Shown here piece after piece: positions 1 through 10,545 of a stretch of 64,000 nucleotides of DNA; position 1 is the stretch's first letter; each line of letters opens with the position of its first letter. The notes under the pieces are model-generated. The model had not been told where the DNA came from. It ran no database searches and saw nothing but the letters and a program-made list of their open reading frames with translations. Made by a program: the position numbers and the translations under genes. Source of the stretch: Gonocerus acuteangulatus (Eukaryota > Arthropoda > Insecta > Hemiptera > Coreidae); contig OX328131.1 in assembly GCA_946811695.1 (NCBI GenBank), forward strand, positions 10,015,453 to 10,079,452, written 5' to 3'.

Positions 1-28
1 ACTTAACAGTGAGGTGTACATAAATACA

Positions 29-115
29 CAGGGTGTCCCGCATTGAGTTGTCATAACTTTAGGGGTTTATTCCACATATCATTTGTAGTTCAGAATCGAA
101 AAAATTAGCGTTCTA
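29..115 (+). mobile_element. Possible mariner-like terminal fragment
   Basis: The stretch begins CAGGGTGTCCCGCATTGAG and continues with 'ataactttaggggt'. This resembles the CAGGGTG... terminus of the element at 33680-35662, whose start is followed by an 'aacttcaggagg' stretch. Only one end is visible, so this may be a terminal fragment of an IS630/Tc1/mariner-type element. Weak call. Confidence 0.3.
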
Positions 116-510
116 TCGTGATCCTGGGGTCATACTTGCCTCCTCTCGTACGAGCTGCTTCACGACTGATGAATTCTTTATTTTAATATAAAGATTTTTT
201 TTTTATGATTGATATTATTGCGTTACAATCAAGATGAACATAAATTAGATAAGGCATTATAAGTAATTACTAATTTGTTTTTATTAAATATTTAGTGTCG
301 TGTTAAAACTAGTGATTTTAGACGCCCATTGTTATAAACGCGTTATATATATATATATATATATATAATCTAAGAGCAGCGCTGCTTGAATGTCTAGACA
401 CTCAAGGAAAACCTTGAACACCCATTTAAAGAAGAATCTAATAGGAGGAAATAACAGGAAATAAATAAATATGTTATTACTTGGAAATACAAAACAAATA
501 ACTTAAACTT
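116..510. other. AT-rich intergenic DNA with short (TA)n
   Basis: No ORF or element boundary was recognised. A short (TA)n tract lies at 343-367. Confidence 0.5.
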
Positions 511-816
511 AAATCACGCCAATAAGGATTACAATAACACAATCCGTAGGCTCAGTGGCGTATATATGGGGGGGGGAAGAGGGTGGTCGAGGGGGCTGCA
601 GCTCCCCCCCTTAAATCACGCCAATAAGGATTACAATAACACAATCCGTAGGCTCAGTGGCGTATATATGGGGGGGGGAGGGTGGTCGAGGGGGCTGCAG
701 CTCCTCCCCTTAAATCACGCCAATAAGGATTACAATAACACAATCCGTAGGCTCAGTGGCGTATATATGGGGGGGGGAGAGGGTGGTCGAGGGGGCTGCA
801 GCTCCCCCCCTTAAAT
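511..816 (+). repeat. Three tandem copies of a ~100-bp TE/flank junction
   Basis: Units start at about 511, 613 and 712 (spacing 102 and 99 bp). Each holds an AT-rich flank ('aaatcacgccaataagg'), then a terminus-like CAGTGGCGTATATATGGG, a G-run of variable length and 'gggggctgcagctcc'. The difference in spacing comes mostly from the G-runs. The open frame across it (566-814) is a by-product of the repeat. Confidence 0.85.
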
Positions 817-1000
817 GTTTATTTAAGCTTTTTATGACTTATTTAAAAATAAGTCATAAAAAACTCGAAAATAAATTAAATAAGATTACTTAGTTTAGAA
901 AAAAAATATGATATTTTTGGGTGCAAGAGTGTTTTAGTTGGCTTACTATGCCAAGTTCTGGATTGGTAATAATCCAGAACCCCTAAATCTCCTGGTGCTT
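556..1000 (+). mobile_element. hAT-type MITE relative, incomplete
   Basis: The CAGTGGCGTATATATGGG start, the 'gggctgcagc' block and the later 'aaaataaattaaataagat' and 'gttttagttg' stretches match the order of the same features in the complete hAT MITE at 20285-20548. The 3' terminus was not found, so the right boundary is approximate. Confidence 0.45.
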
Positions 1001-1375
1001 TTAATGCAATTACACCTAAATTACGAATTTAATTTCCCGCTCTAATTTTCTGCTGAAGACGACACTACCGTGATTCGAACATTTCACACCACCAGCCATG
1101 TGACATTTTTATGTCAAAATAAAAAAAAAAATATCGTGTTGCAATTCGGTGTAATGCAATGAATGCATGCTTTTCCTCGAAGGCAGCGATGACTCAGAAA
1201 TTTGTGTAACCCAACACTGTCAGAAGACAATTAGCACTTGAGGTTATAATGGGAATCGTTACACACAAGTACACATCTAACAGTTTTTACAAGTGTTCAT
1301 GATATCACTTAATATTTTTACCCGATTTCAAAATAATATTAGGCACAAGATTTCTAAGTGTTACTCAAATGTATA
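1001..1375. other. Unannotated AT-rich DNA
   Basis: No gene recognised. About 1090-1125 holds a 'ccagccatgtgacatttttatg' type segment that recurs in inverted orientation at about 5748-5772, so part is dispersed repeat. Confidence 0.4.
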
Positions 1376-1583
1376 TGTCGTAATAGTATTTCTAAAGTGA
1401 CACAACTCAAAATTCACTGTTATTCACACCGTCATAGTTATGACTAGAGCCCGGAAGTTAGGCATTTATTTTTAATTAAAAAAGGCACTTGAAATACTGA
1501 AAATAGGCAGTATTGTAATTAAAATAGGCATTTATTAGGAGTGAAGGCAAAGAGGAATCTCACACATTATTAATGAAAATATG

Positions 1584-2520
1584 GGTACTTACGTACTAGT
1601 TGCACCGGTGTCGAGAACTGGCTCCCAGTCAGTGATCCGGATCAGGCAATATGGCGACAATTTCAATATGGCGACCTATTATTAAGACCAAGTCTTAATA
1701 TTATCAACGAGTTGGATTGACTAGAGTTTCGATTATCCTTGAGCAAGCCTAGCGAGCGGAAACACGTAACAATTCTGCCATTAACATAAGTCCTTTTAAT
1801 TTACTAGATTACTTAACATTACAATTATTTTAATTTAATGATTAGATTAGATTATGAGGTTATCTCCATTATAAGAGCGGAAATGAAAACATCTAGCATT
1901 TCTATTGGTTGAGCAATTTGGTCTTTTGGACAATTTCATTGGTTGTTCTCTTTTCCGCTCTAGTCTTGATTGTTTTGAGTGCCTGGAAACGTATCTTGTA
2001 GAATTTATATGGCGACAAAGAAATAGAAAAGAAAATAGAGACCCGTTTGAAGCAATATTAAATTGCATATCGACCCATTTCCCACCGAAAAACCAGTGAT
2101 CAATATTACCAACGAGTTGGATAAACTACAGTTTCGATAACGTTGAGCGAACATACCGACCGGAAACGCATAGCAATTTTTTTTACGGCGCATTTGCGCC
2201 ATAATATTGGAAACTAGCGCCGACTCTTGGCCATTAGATTACATAACATTAGCAATTATTAAATTAAAATAATATCTAATGTTAAGTAATCTAGTAAATT
2301 AAAAGGACTTATGTTAATGGCAGAATTGTTACGTGTTTCCGCTCGCTAGGCTTGCTCAAGGATAATCGAAACTCTAGTCAATCCAACTCGTTGATAATAT
2401 TAAGACTTGGTCTTGGTCTTAATAATAGGTCGCCATATTGAAATTGTCGCCATATTGCCTGATCCGGATCACTGACTGGGAGCCAGTTTTCGACACCGGT
2501 GCAACTAGTACGTAAGTACC
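1584..2520. mobile_element. 937-bp long-TIR element, copy 1 of a tandem dimer
   Basis: It starts GGTACTTACGTACTAGTTGC and ends with the inverted form. About 250 bp at each end are near-perfect inverted repeats (for example 'gcgagcggaaacacgtaac' against its complement near 2325-2345). No coding potential: short ORFs inside are identical in both copies. The dimer as a whole is flanked by AAAATATG (1576-1583 and 3463-3470), an 8-bp duplication. Superfamily unresolved; hAT, P or Merlin would fit an 8-bp TSD. Confidence 0.85.
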
Positions 2521-2525
2521 ATATG

Positions 2526-3462
2526 GGTACTTACGTACTAGTTGCACCGGTGTCGAGAACTGGCTCCCAGTCAGTGATCCGGATCAGGCAATATGGCGAC
2601 AATTTCAATATGGCGACCTATTATTAAGACCAAGTCTTAATATTATCAACGAGTTGGATTGACTAGAGTTTCGATTATCCTTGAGCAAGCCTAGCGAGCG
2701 GAAACACGTAACAATTCTGCCATTAACATAAGTCCTTTTAATTTACTAGATTACTTAACATTACAATTATTTTAATTTAATGATTAGATTAGATTATGAG
2801 GTTATCTCCATTATAAGAGCGGAAATGAAAACATCTAGCATTTCTATTGGTTGAGCAATTTGGTCTTTTGGACAATTTCATTGGTTGTTCTCTTTTCCGC
2901 TCTAGTCTTGATTGTTTTGAGTGCCTGGAAACGTATCTTGTAGAATTTATATGGCGACAAAGAAATAGAAAAGAAAATAGAGACCCGTTTGAAGCAATAT
3001 TAAATTGCATATCGACCCATTTCCCACCGAAAAACCAGTGATCAATATTACCAACGAGTTGGATAAACTACAGTTTCGATAACGTTGAGCGAACATACCG
3101 ACCGGAAACGCATAGCAATTTTTTTTACGGCGCATTTGCGCCATAATATTGGAAACTAGCGCCGACTCTTGGCCATTAGATTACATAACATTAGCAATTA
3201 TTAAATTAAAATAATATCTAATGTTAAGTAATCTAGTAAATTAAAAGGACTTATGTTAATGGCAGAATTGTTACGTGTTTCCGCTCGCTAGGCTTGCTCA
3301 AGGATAATCGAAACTCTAGTCAATCCAACTCGTTGATAATATTAAGACTTGGTCTTGGTCTTAATAATAGGTCGCCATATTGAAATTGTCGCCATATTGC
3401 CTGATCCGGATCACTGACTGGGAGCCAGTTTTCGACACCGGTGCAACTAGTACGTAAGTACC
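2526..3462. mobile_element. 937-bp long-TIR element, copy 2 of a tandem dimer
   Basis: It appears identical to copy 1 at an offset of 942 bp, separated from it only by 'atatg' (2521-2525), which equals the last five bases of the outer TSD. The near identity points to a very recent duplication. Confidence 0.85.
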
Positions 3463-4260
3463 AAAATATGTATTTTAAATACTCATTCATTTCTTTATTA
3501 TCAATTTATCACAGAATTAGTTTACTTACTCTTACTTTCCTTCTTACAAGCAACAACAAGATCCTTTTTCAAAGTATCAACTCTCATAGACCTTCTAAGA
3601 AAAAATGTTTTTCATTATGGAAAAACTTCCTCTGCATTATCTTATCATTTCTACATCCGGAATACCAGGTAATTACACCATTGTCACAGCAAAAGGGGTG
3701 TGAGGAAGGAGACGTACTTCTCTCATCCTCTGTCTTTCCTCCTATTCATTATGCCTGTGCATTCCTTCTACCAAGGAAGGTTCTGTTGTTTACAGAGGGT
3801 CAATCCACGGGTTGGGAAAATAAGCTTTCGAATTGATATTTGTGACGGCAAAATGTAATTTAATTTGTGAAACCTTTTTTGTTTTCAACGAACTAAATCG
3901 TAGAAAAAAATTGCATAACGAGCAAAAAAGGCAAAAAAAGCTTTAAATCTTAAAATAGCCAAAAAAGGCAAAATAAAAATTGTCTCTACACTTCCTAAAT
4001 GCACGGAAACATATTTATTTCTATCTGATTCTTCAATATATCCATTCAGATAAAAAAGGCATTTTGCCTAACTTCCGGGCTCTAGTTATGACTATGAAAG
4101 ACTTGGTAAATATATCTTTATCAACCATCAAAACTGTTTGTTCAGAGCTTGTACACCAGAAGGCAGTTTTGTCATCCTTCCAGTCTTAATGCTATTCCTC
4201 CTACATAGGCAAGAGTGACAAATTTTCAGTTGAGTCACTTTAGAAATACTAGTGCGATAT

Positions 4261-4874
4261 ATACATAGAAAATATCCTTATCGCAGAATAGATATCTATT
4301 TCGGGTCTTTTTACGAAGACCACATCCAGTTACTTTTGAAGTAGCAGTAGTGATTTATAACAGTTACTCGTACTCGCTGATAAGCTTACTGATTAGCTTA
4401 GAGGTTCTTTGCTGGTTATCTATTACTACTAGAGTCGTAATCTACGGTTATAATCCATATTAGATAATGGCAACCAATATTTATTAATAAAAAGGTTAAT
4501 ATGATCAAAATCAATCCTCTCACCTATGAAAAATGTTATTAAGCATTAAAGTTGACTGTTGCAGGTTATGAAGGATAACATAAACAATGATATTTGTAAA
4601 CAAACATATTTTATTCATTTTCTCTCTCTCTCTTTTGGATATTTTAAATTTATTAAGCATTACATGCTATGCGTTTCCGCTCTCTCAAGAAGATATCAAA
4701 ACTCTAGTCAATCCAACTCCAATTAATAGAAATATAATAATTTTAGCGACGACTCTAGTCTATCCAACTCGCTAAAATTAATAGGATTCCATTAATTTCT
4801 CCGAGTAAGAAACCAATCCCTTTTTCTTTGTCAGGAACATCGCGAACTGTAAAAGACTCATTTTTTCTCACTAA
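4261..4874. other. Intergenic DNA with diverged repeat fragments
   Basis: No gene. At 4668-4780 there are two diverged segments of 'actctagtcaatccaactc' type with 'gcgtttccgctc', also found inside the 937-bp elements and the foldback element at 31418-32543. This is probably a decayed member of that repeat group. Confidence 0.4.
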
Positions 4875-4891
4875 CATAAGCAGTGCTTTTT

Positions 4892-4994
4892 TTTTTTTTT
4901 TTGAGATGAGAAAATTCCTGCCGCCGGTGGGGATCGAACCCACCATCTCCCGCTTATGAATCAAGCGCGCTAGCCACTAGACCACGGGAGACCC
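4892..4994 (-). mobile_element. tRNA-derived SINE (family B), with TSD
   Basis: Reverse-complemented, it starts GGGGTCTCCCGTGGTCTAGT (A-box region) and contains GGTTCGATCCCCACC-like B-box sequence, then a poly(A) tail. The flanks repeat CATAAGCAGTGCTTTTT at 4875-4891 and 4995-5011, a 17-bp TSD typical of LINE-driven insertion. The body ends after 'attttctcatctc', shorter than the copy at 49644-49790. Not a functional tRNA: the 3' half does not close an acceptor stem. Confidence 0.9.
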
Positions 4995-5275
4995 CATAAG
5001 CAGTGCTTTTTCATAAACAAAAGCTAATTCAATGTTGAAGGATACTTTACTCCCAGCAAGAACCAATGCGATTAGTCATCGGAATCCTCCAATAGGAAGA
5101 CAAAGGAGTTAGGCGCATGCGCTGAATCACTGATACAATCTTCGCAAAAAGACCCTCTATTTCTATTAATAATTCTAATTTGATTTGATGAAATGATTCT
5201 AATTTCCATTAATAATTGTGTCCGCTGTAAATAACAAAACTATTTTAATTTAGGACCTTAAATTTTCTGTTTTAA

Positions 5276-5413
5276 AGCGTTTTCTCTTTCCCTCCATAGG
5301 GAGGCAACACGTTTATGACATCGACCCCATGACGCAGGCCGGAAGTGCTGACTAGGAAGTTTCACGTTTCTGAACCCAGATCTTCAAAATATCGGTGGTT
5401 CAAATTTGTATTT

Positions 5414-5498
<85 letters not shown>

Positions 5499-5500
5499 TA
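5276..5500 (+). mobile_element. 5' part of Helentron/DINE-like element (family 2) plus (TA)n(CA)n
   Basis: It begins after TTTT with a hairpin 'ccctccatagggagg', then 'ccggaagtgctgac' and 'cggtggttcaaatttgtat', leading into (TA)n and (CA)n at 5417-5500. The same order occurs at 47046 onward. A 3' end was not identified. Confidence 0.55.
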
Positions 5501-6640
5501 AATAGGAAAACCAAAAACTCCAGGTCTCTAGGTCTCCACCATAACTGATTATTCACAAAGCACGCCTTGACGGGAGATCACTGGTTCAGAGGTCGAGATG
5601 TGAACTTGCCCTAGCGGGAAGTGGGGAGAAATGTGCCCGGAAATGCAAAGAAAGTGAACCGGAAGTGAGAAGGACAGAGCAAAAGGAAACACGCTAGAAA
5701 TGAGCGGATTTGACCGTTGGATGGGTCCAACGAGGAGGCACATTTTGTTTACATAAAAATGTCACATGGCTGGAGTTCTCCAAATTTTGCGTAGGGGTCG
5801 AATTGATATTAATCATTATTGACTCATCGTTTTGTTATCTGATGTAATTTTTATTTAGGTAAATATTAAATTTTTGAATTTTATTTCTTCCAAAAAAAAA
5901 AAAAAAAAAAAAAAATGTATTGAATTCTGGATGGTATAAGAAATATTTCGGTTGGATTGGTGTTAGACTGGAATTCGTGTGAAATATTTCCTGAACAAAG
6001 CAACCGAATGTTTTGAATCCCACCGAGTGGGGCGAGATTTCGGCCAGGGGGGGGGCGCCCATTGTATCGGGGAAACGGAAACTAGTTCATTACAAATACA
6101 CCTGATTCATGACAGCTTTTCTTCTTGACAGTAGCATTGACGTGGATTTGAATAGGCCGTATTTTTTTGTATGCTTTTGATGGAAAGGTAGATTCTCGTT
6201 TCTCTCACACACTCCTTGTACACATTCTCATTCGTTTTGTATATGTATAATGTAAACTCGCTTATGAAGGCCTCTCGATGAAGTAATCCCGATGTGACGA
6301 CGAAAAGTGTCGACGTTTCATAGTCGCAGGAACCGCGTCATCCTGGCGCGTTTACTGTTCATATGCCTATAGGTGTACTGCAAAGAAAAGAACCAGGTAG
6401 TGCGCACGCGCTGCATCCAGCCCATGTGTGGGAATGGCTATCTCCCATCCGGCCACGCCCCTTCTGGTTCCTTTATAATTTAGTGTCATTAGTAAAGGGA
6501 TAGAAGTAGTTATTAGTAGGTTTTGATCTTTCGTGAAAAAAGTAAATAAAATCTCAAAGAGAAAGAAGGTTTAAGGCGTCACAACTCATTTTTGTACCTA
6601 GTTTTACTAAAATAATCATAATACTGTTAAACGAAATTAA
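5501..6640. other. Unannotated repeat-rich intergenic DNA
   Basis: No gene recognised. There are poly(A) runs near 5892 and a G-run near 6046. The 6320-6360 segment ('gcaggaaccgcgtcatcctg') resembles 11835-11870 and may be a Helentron-like end. Confidence 0.35.
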
Positions 6641-6920
6641 AAAAAAAAAAAAAAAACCACAACCAATTAAAATGTTAGCTAAACAGAAACAAAAACCCAT
6701 TGAAAAGAACAAAACTAACACTTTCGAAGTTTTAAGAACTTATTTCTCCGATGGGCACCGCCCCATCGAAAATTGCTCTAAAACCTTTTTTGTAGAGGAT
6801 TAAGTAAGCTTTAAGCATAATTAAGTAAGCATTTTCCAGATATTTAAGAAAATATACTAAAATCCTTTTGATGTCTATTAACACATTTTTATTCTAATAC
6901 CATACATCCTTAACTCCAAA

Positions 6921-7278
6921 AAAAAAAAAAAAAAAAAATCAGTCCCGTAACAGGCCACGAGGGCCCTGAGGGGCAGATACTATAGAGGTATCTGATTCAT
7001 GACCATACGGTACACTAGAGAGATAGTGTGTTCATTACTATGCTCCGGCCGCCTGATTTTCCCCTTGGCTGCTTCGACTGCTAGAGTCATTAGCACCAAC
7101 CAAGGTACCCATTATTAAATTAATTAAAGGCTGGGTTGGCCTAGGGACGGTCAGGGAGGCCGAATTCAACCCATGAGCGAAGACTCTAGAAGAAAAAATC
7201 TTTAGTGCTTGCTCGGGATTTGAACTCAGGCCTCAGCTTATTAGTCCAGCGCTCTACCACTGAGCTAACCTCGCCCCG
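6921..7278 (-). mobile_element. tRNA-derived SINE (family A), minus strand, with TSD
   Basis: Reverse-complemented, it starts with a GGGGCGAGGTTAGCTCAGTG head (A box) and contains GAGTTCAAATCCCGAGC (B box), then a body ending GTTACGGGACTGA followed by poly(T). TCCTTAACTCCAAA is repeated at 6907-6920 and 7279-7292, giving a 14-bp TSD. The head has a CTAATAA anticodon-loop look, so tRNA-Ile ancestry is possible but unproven. The T-rich sense-strand tail is unusual. Confidence 0.9.
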
Positions 7279-7373
7279 TCCTTAACTCCAAATGTAACTA
7301 AAATTGAAATATCTTAGTTCGGATGAATTTTAAACACGTAGAAAATATTTCAATTGACATAAGCAAACATGGA

Positions 7374-7492
7374 ATAGTTTGGATTCGGCTAAAGAAACCT
7401 CAATACGATTTTTGTAAAAATCTATATTCAGGACGTTTCGGCTACTCATTAAAATCGTATTGATGTTTCTTTAGCCGAATCCCAACTATTTC
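7374..7492. mobile_element. Penelope-like inverted arm pair, centre deleted
   Basis: 'ggattcggctaaagaaac' at the left and its inverse near 7466-7488 form arms. The left arm includes 'ggacgtttcggctactcat' (7431-7449), the 3' half of the hammerhead motif seen intact at 26620-26662, but the CUGANGA half is missing. Confidence 0.65.
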
Positions 7493-7960
7493 CTGATTAC
7501 TTATCACCTCGACGGCTAACTATCCAATCTTTATGAAAAAAAAAAAACTTATTTTGAACAACTACTTGTATCCACTTTTCTCGAGAACGGTTAAAGATAT
7601 CACCTTGAAACTGGTTTCATTCGTTTCCTGATGTTAAAGAGAGTAAAAATAGAGTAACTGGAAGCGAATTAACTCGAAAACGTTATTGGAGCGGGAAATT
7701 CGCCTCAAAAGCCATATTCTGGTCGACAAATTCTGCTGGGTAATGAACTTAACCTTTGAAATTAGAAGAAACATTTTTGTACCAAATCGTATAAAAATCG
7801 GACCATTTTTCAGTTTGTTGGAGAGCGAACAGACAACCATTTAAACCATTTATGTTCGTGTTCTATGGGATTTGAAACGTGAAATTTTCTAGTCGGCACT
7901 AGCGGATTGCGTCATGAGCGGGTTTTCTCTCTATGCAGGGAGGGAGGAACCGAACTAAAA

Positions 7961-8449
7961 GCAGCGTTTTGGCCACTTCCTTCATCGACTCCCTGGTGAC
8001 AACTCATATATAGCTTATAATAAATATATATAAAAATATTACCTGTAATTTGGTCACCAGTACCAGTCACTGGTTTGGTAACCGTAGCAGATACTTTGGG
8101 AATAACGTTACAAGACAAGGAAGGGAGGAAATGCGAAAATATGAATAGGTAAGACAAAGCTCCGTGCCGAATCTGCGCGGGAAGATAGTCATATGAAGAA
8201 GCCACGCGGTGAATCAGTTGATTATAGGCGGGAAAATAGCCAGATGGCCTCCACGTGATCGGTGGCAGTTTCCGCTTCCTGCTCCGAGATTACCATCTCC
8301 CGTAACCTTACATTAATATAACAATAAGCGATGATAATCAAACTATTCATCAATAGTTATGGTTCATGAGGGAGGGTTTTCCCGACGATCCAGCTAGTAA
8401 ATAGGTTGGAGAGTGTTGACAACCTCTTGTGTTGAACACCGTCTTCCGG
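7961..8449. other. Unannotated intergenic DNA
   Basis: No gene or complete element seen in this interval. Confidence 0.4.
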
Positions 8450-9385
8450 CAGCCCAGCGTTTAACAGGGGCCCAGCGGCTTCTGGTAACGCAGCTTCATT
8501 CGGTAACCCAATCTCTTCTGGTAACCCAGCGATTTTCGGTAATCCTGCGTCTCCTGGCAACACAGCATCTTCTGGTAACTCAGCGATTTTTGGCAATACA
8601 GCGTCTTCTGGTAACCCAGCCTCTTCGGGCAACCAAGCGTCTTCGGGCAACCCAGCGTTTACCGGGGCCCAGCGTCTTCCGGCAACGCAGCTCATTTGGT
8701 AACCCAACCTCTTCTGGTAACCCAGCGATTTTCGGTAATCCAGTGTCTCCTGGCAACCCAGCGTCTTCTGGTAACTCAGCGATTTTTGATAATCCAGCGT
8801 CTTCTGGCAACCAGCGTTTTTCGTTAATGCGGCCTCATTCGGTAACACAGCTATTTTCGGTAATCCAGCGTCTTCGGGAAATCCAACGTTTTTTCGGCAA
8901 TGCGGCTTCATTCGATAGCCTAGCGATTTTCGGTAATCCACCGACTCTGGGCAACCCAGCGTTTTTCGGTAACGCGGCTTAATTCGGTAACCCAGCCTTT
9001 TCTGGCAACTGATCGATTTTCGGTCATGCAGCGTCTTCTGGTAACCCAGCGCCTTTGGGCAACCCAGCGTTTTTCGGCAATGCGTCTTCATTCGGTAACC
9101 TAGCCTCTTCTGGTAACCCAGCGATTTTCGGTAATACAGCGCCATCGGGAAAACCAGCGATTTTCGGTAATCCAGCGTCTTCTGGGAATGCAGTGTCTTT
9201 GGGACACCCGGCGTTTTTTGGTAACGCGGCTTCATTCGGTAACCCAGCCTCTTTTGGTAATTCAACGAGTTTCGGTAATCCAGCGCCTTCTGGAAACCCA
9301 GCGTCTTTGGCAACCCAGCGTTTTTCGGTAACCTAGTTTCTATGGGCAACCCAGCGTTTTTCGGTAACCCAGTGTCTTCGGGAAG
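8450..9385. repeat. 18-bp minisatellite, ~50 copies
   Basis: The unit is approximately GGTAACCCAGCGTTTTTC, with alternating variants (tcttc, atttt, gtttttc). Because 18 is a multiple of three, several frames stay open: the minus strand across 8357-9349 and shorter frames on plus. The plus frame would give a GNPxxx hexapeptide repeat such as GNPASSGNPAIFGNP but shifts frame (for example near 8815 and 8985). I read it as a non-coding minisatellite. Confidence 0.85.
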
Positions 9386-10127
9386 CGCATCGTTTCAATG
9401 TGAACTATTTAATTCACAATAGCTATTTAATTTCCAATTGTAATATTCTCTAAAGTGTAAACAACACAATTCAGAAGTCGCCAACCTTTCTGAACGGCCA
9501 CGGTGATGCTGGGAATTTAGAACTGAAAACCTCAACCAACTGTGGGGCAGATCCTAACCACTGCCTTCTAAATGTTACACGAGTGCCTTTAAGGCAATTG
9601 ACAAGCTGAAAGTAGATGGTGCATTCAATATCTGAACCTCTCAAGATAATTTTACACCTTAACATAGCCAGGTGTGTCCAAGCCCCTATTGCCTAAAGAA
9701 GCTGTGGACACTGGGGTCAGATTTCATAATTTACTGTGGGATTGAATGTGTGTTAAGTATTTGAAGCTAATCCATTACAGTCCGAAAGGTATTTCCAGCA
9801 AACCTGGATGAATAATCCAGGCTGGATTACTAATAGCGGATCGGACTACAGACATGCAAGAGGTTCCTAGAATTTATAAATTAATACACTAGGAGATCAG
9901 CTGAAGCTGCAATTATTGCTGATAGCAGATTATTACAGGTGAGTAATTAACAATCCGACTCATTAACGGTGCATAATCACACTAGTGTATTATCAATGTT
10001 ATCAGATAAGCTTGCTTCTCTTCTAGTACATTTACTATCTATTGTGTGATCTTAGCGCGTTTCCATAACATATTCATCCCCTTTAGGAACTCTTAATATA
10101 TTCCTTTCTAAAGAAATGTGTTTACAT
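9386..10127. other. Unannotated intergenic DNA
   Basis: No ORF, RNA gene or element boundary could be supported here. Confidence 0.4.
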
Positions 10128-10545
10128 TAGGATGGTCCAAAAAACTCAAGTTTTTTTTAGGTACCTAGGGACCCTCCCATTTTGTTACATCTAATAAAAA
10201 AATAATCTATTCAAAATCTTAGATCTCTAACACTTAAGCTTAGACAATTTTTGTTTGTTTATTTTTCAGGATTGAGGAGTTAACAAAGCTTATTACAGTT
10301 GATAATAAAACAGTTGACACCATTTTCAACATGAGAGTAGTGGAATGTAAAGGTGTTAAAAAACATCACATATTTGTTACTTTCGGGTATTTAACGCCTT
10401 TTTTGTTTCAGGTTTGTTAAACTACAAAATTTCACTTAGGAAGTTTATCAATTAATAGAAACTGAAATAATGAACTGAGCTAGTGAAAGTATCTAGTTTA
10501 TTTTTTGAAAGTGTGATTTTTAGTTTGAACTATATTTCAATCAAA

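Larger units (their letters stand above)
1445..4084. mobile_element. Non-autonomous hAT element with 8-bp TSD
   Basis: Terminal inverted repeats are TAGAGCCCGGAAGTTAGGCA on the left and its reverse complement on the right. Both sides are flanked by GTTATGAC (1437-1444 and 4085-4092), a perfect 8-bp TSD typical of hAT. A second copy in opposite orientation lies at 40863-41662. Removing the nested dimer (1576-3470) leaves about 0.75 kb, close to the 800 bp of the other copy. No transposase was seen, so mobilisation in trans is inferred. Confidence 0.9.
1376..4260. mobile_element. MITE (same family as 36882-37127), split by a hAT element
   Basis: The left end reads 'tcgtaatagtatttctaaag' and the right end, reverse-complemented, reads ATCGCACTAGTATTTCTAAA, forming terminal inverted repeats. 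The same ends bound the compact copy at 36882-37127. Everything between 1445 and 4084 is a later hAT insertion. The compact copy retains the uninterrupted sequence at the insertion point. Confidence 0.75.
6640..7960 (-). mobile_element. Helentron/DINE-like element (family 2), minus strand, with two insertions
   Basis: Read on the minus strand, the order matches 47046 onward: a 'cctccctccctgcatag' hairpin region, a 'ttgtctgttcgctc' stretch, 'gattttgacc/tacga'-type text, then 'agcttactt' and 'ggagaaataagt'. A SINE (6921-7278) and a Penelope-like arm pair (7374-7492) interrupt it. Boundaries are approximate. Confidence 0.6.

Noticed and set aside
3441..3836. 131-codon plus-strand frame inside the hAT element
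   Set aside because: No motif; the corresponding region of the other hAT copy (40863-41662) does not keep it, and it starts within the nested element.
8357..9349. 330-codon minus-strand frame
   Set aside because: Product of the 18-bp minisatellite; similar frames are open on the plus strand, so no coding strand can be favoured.
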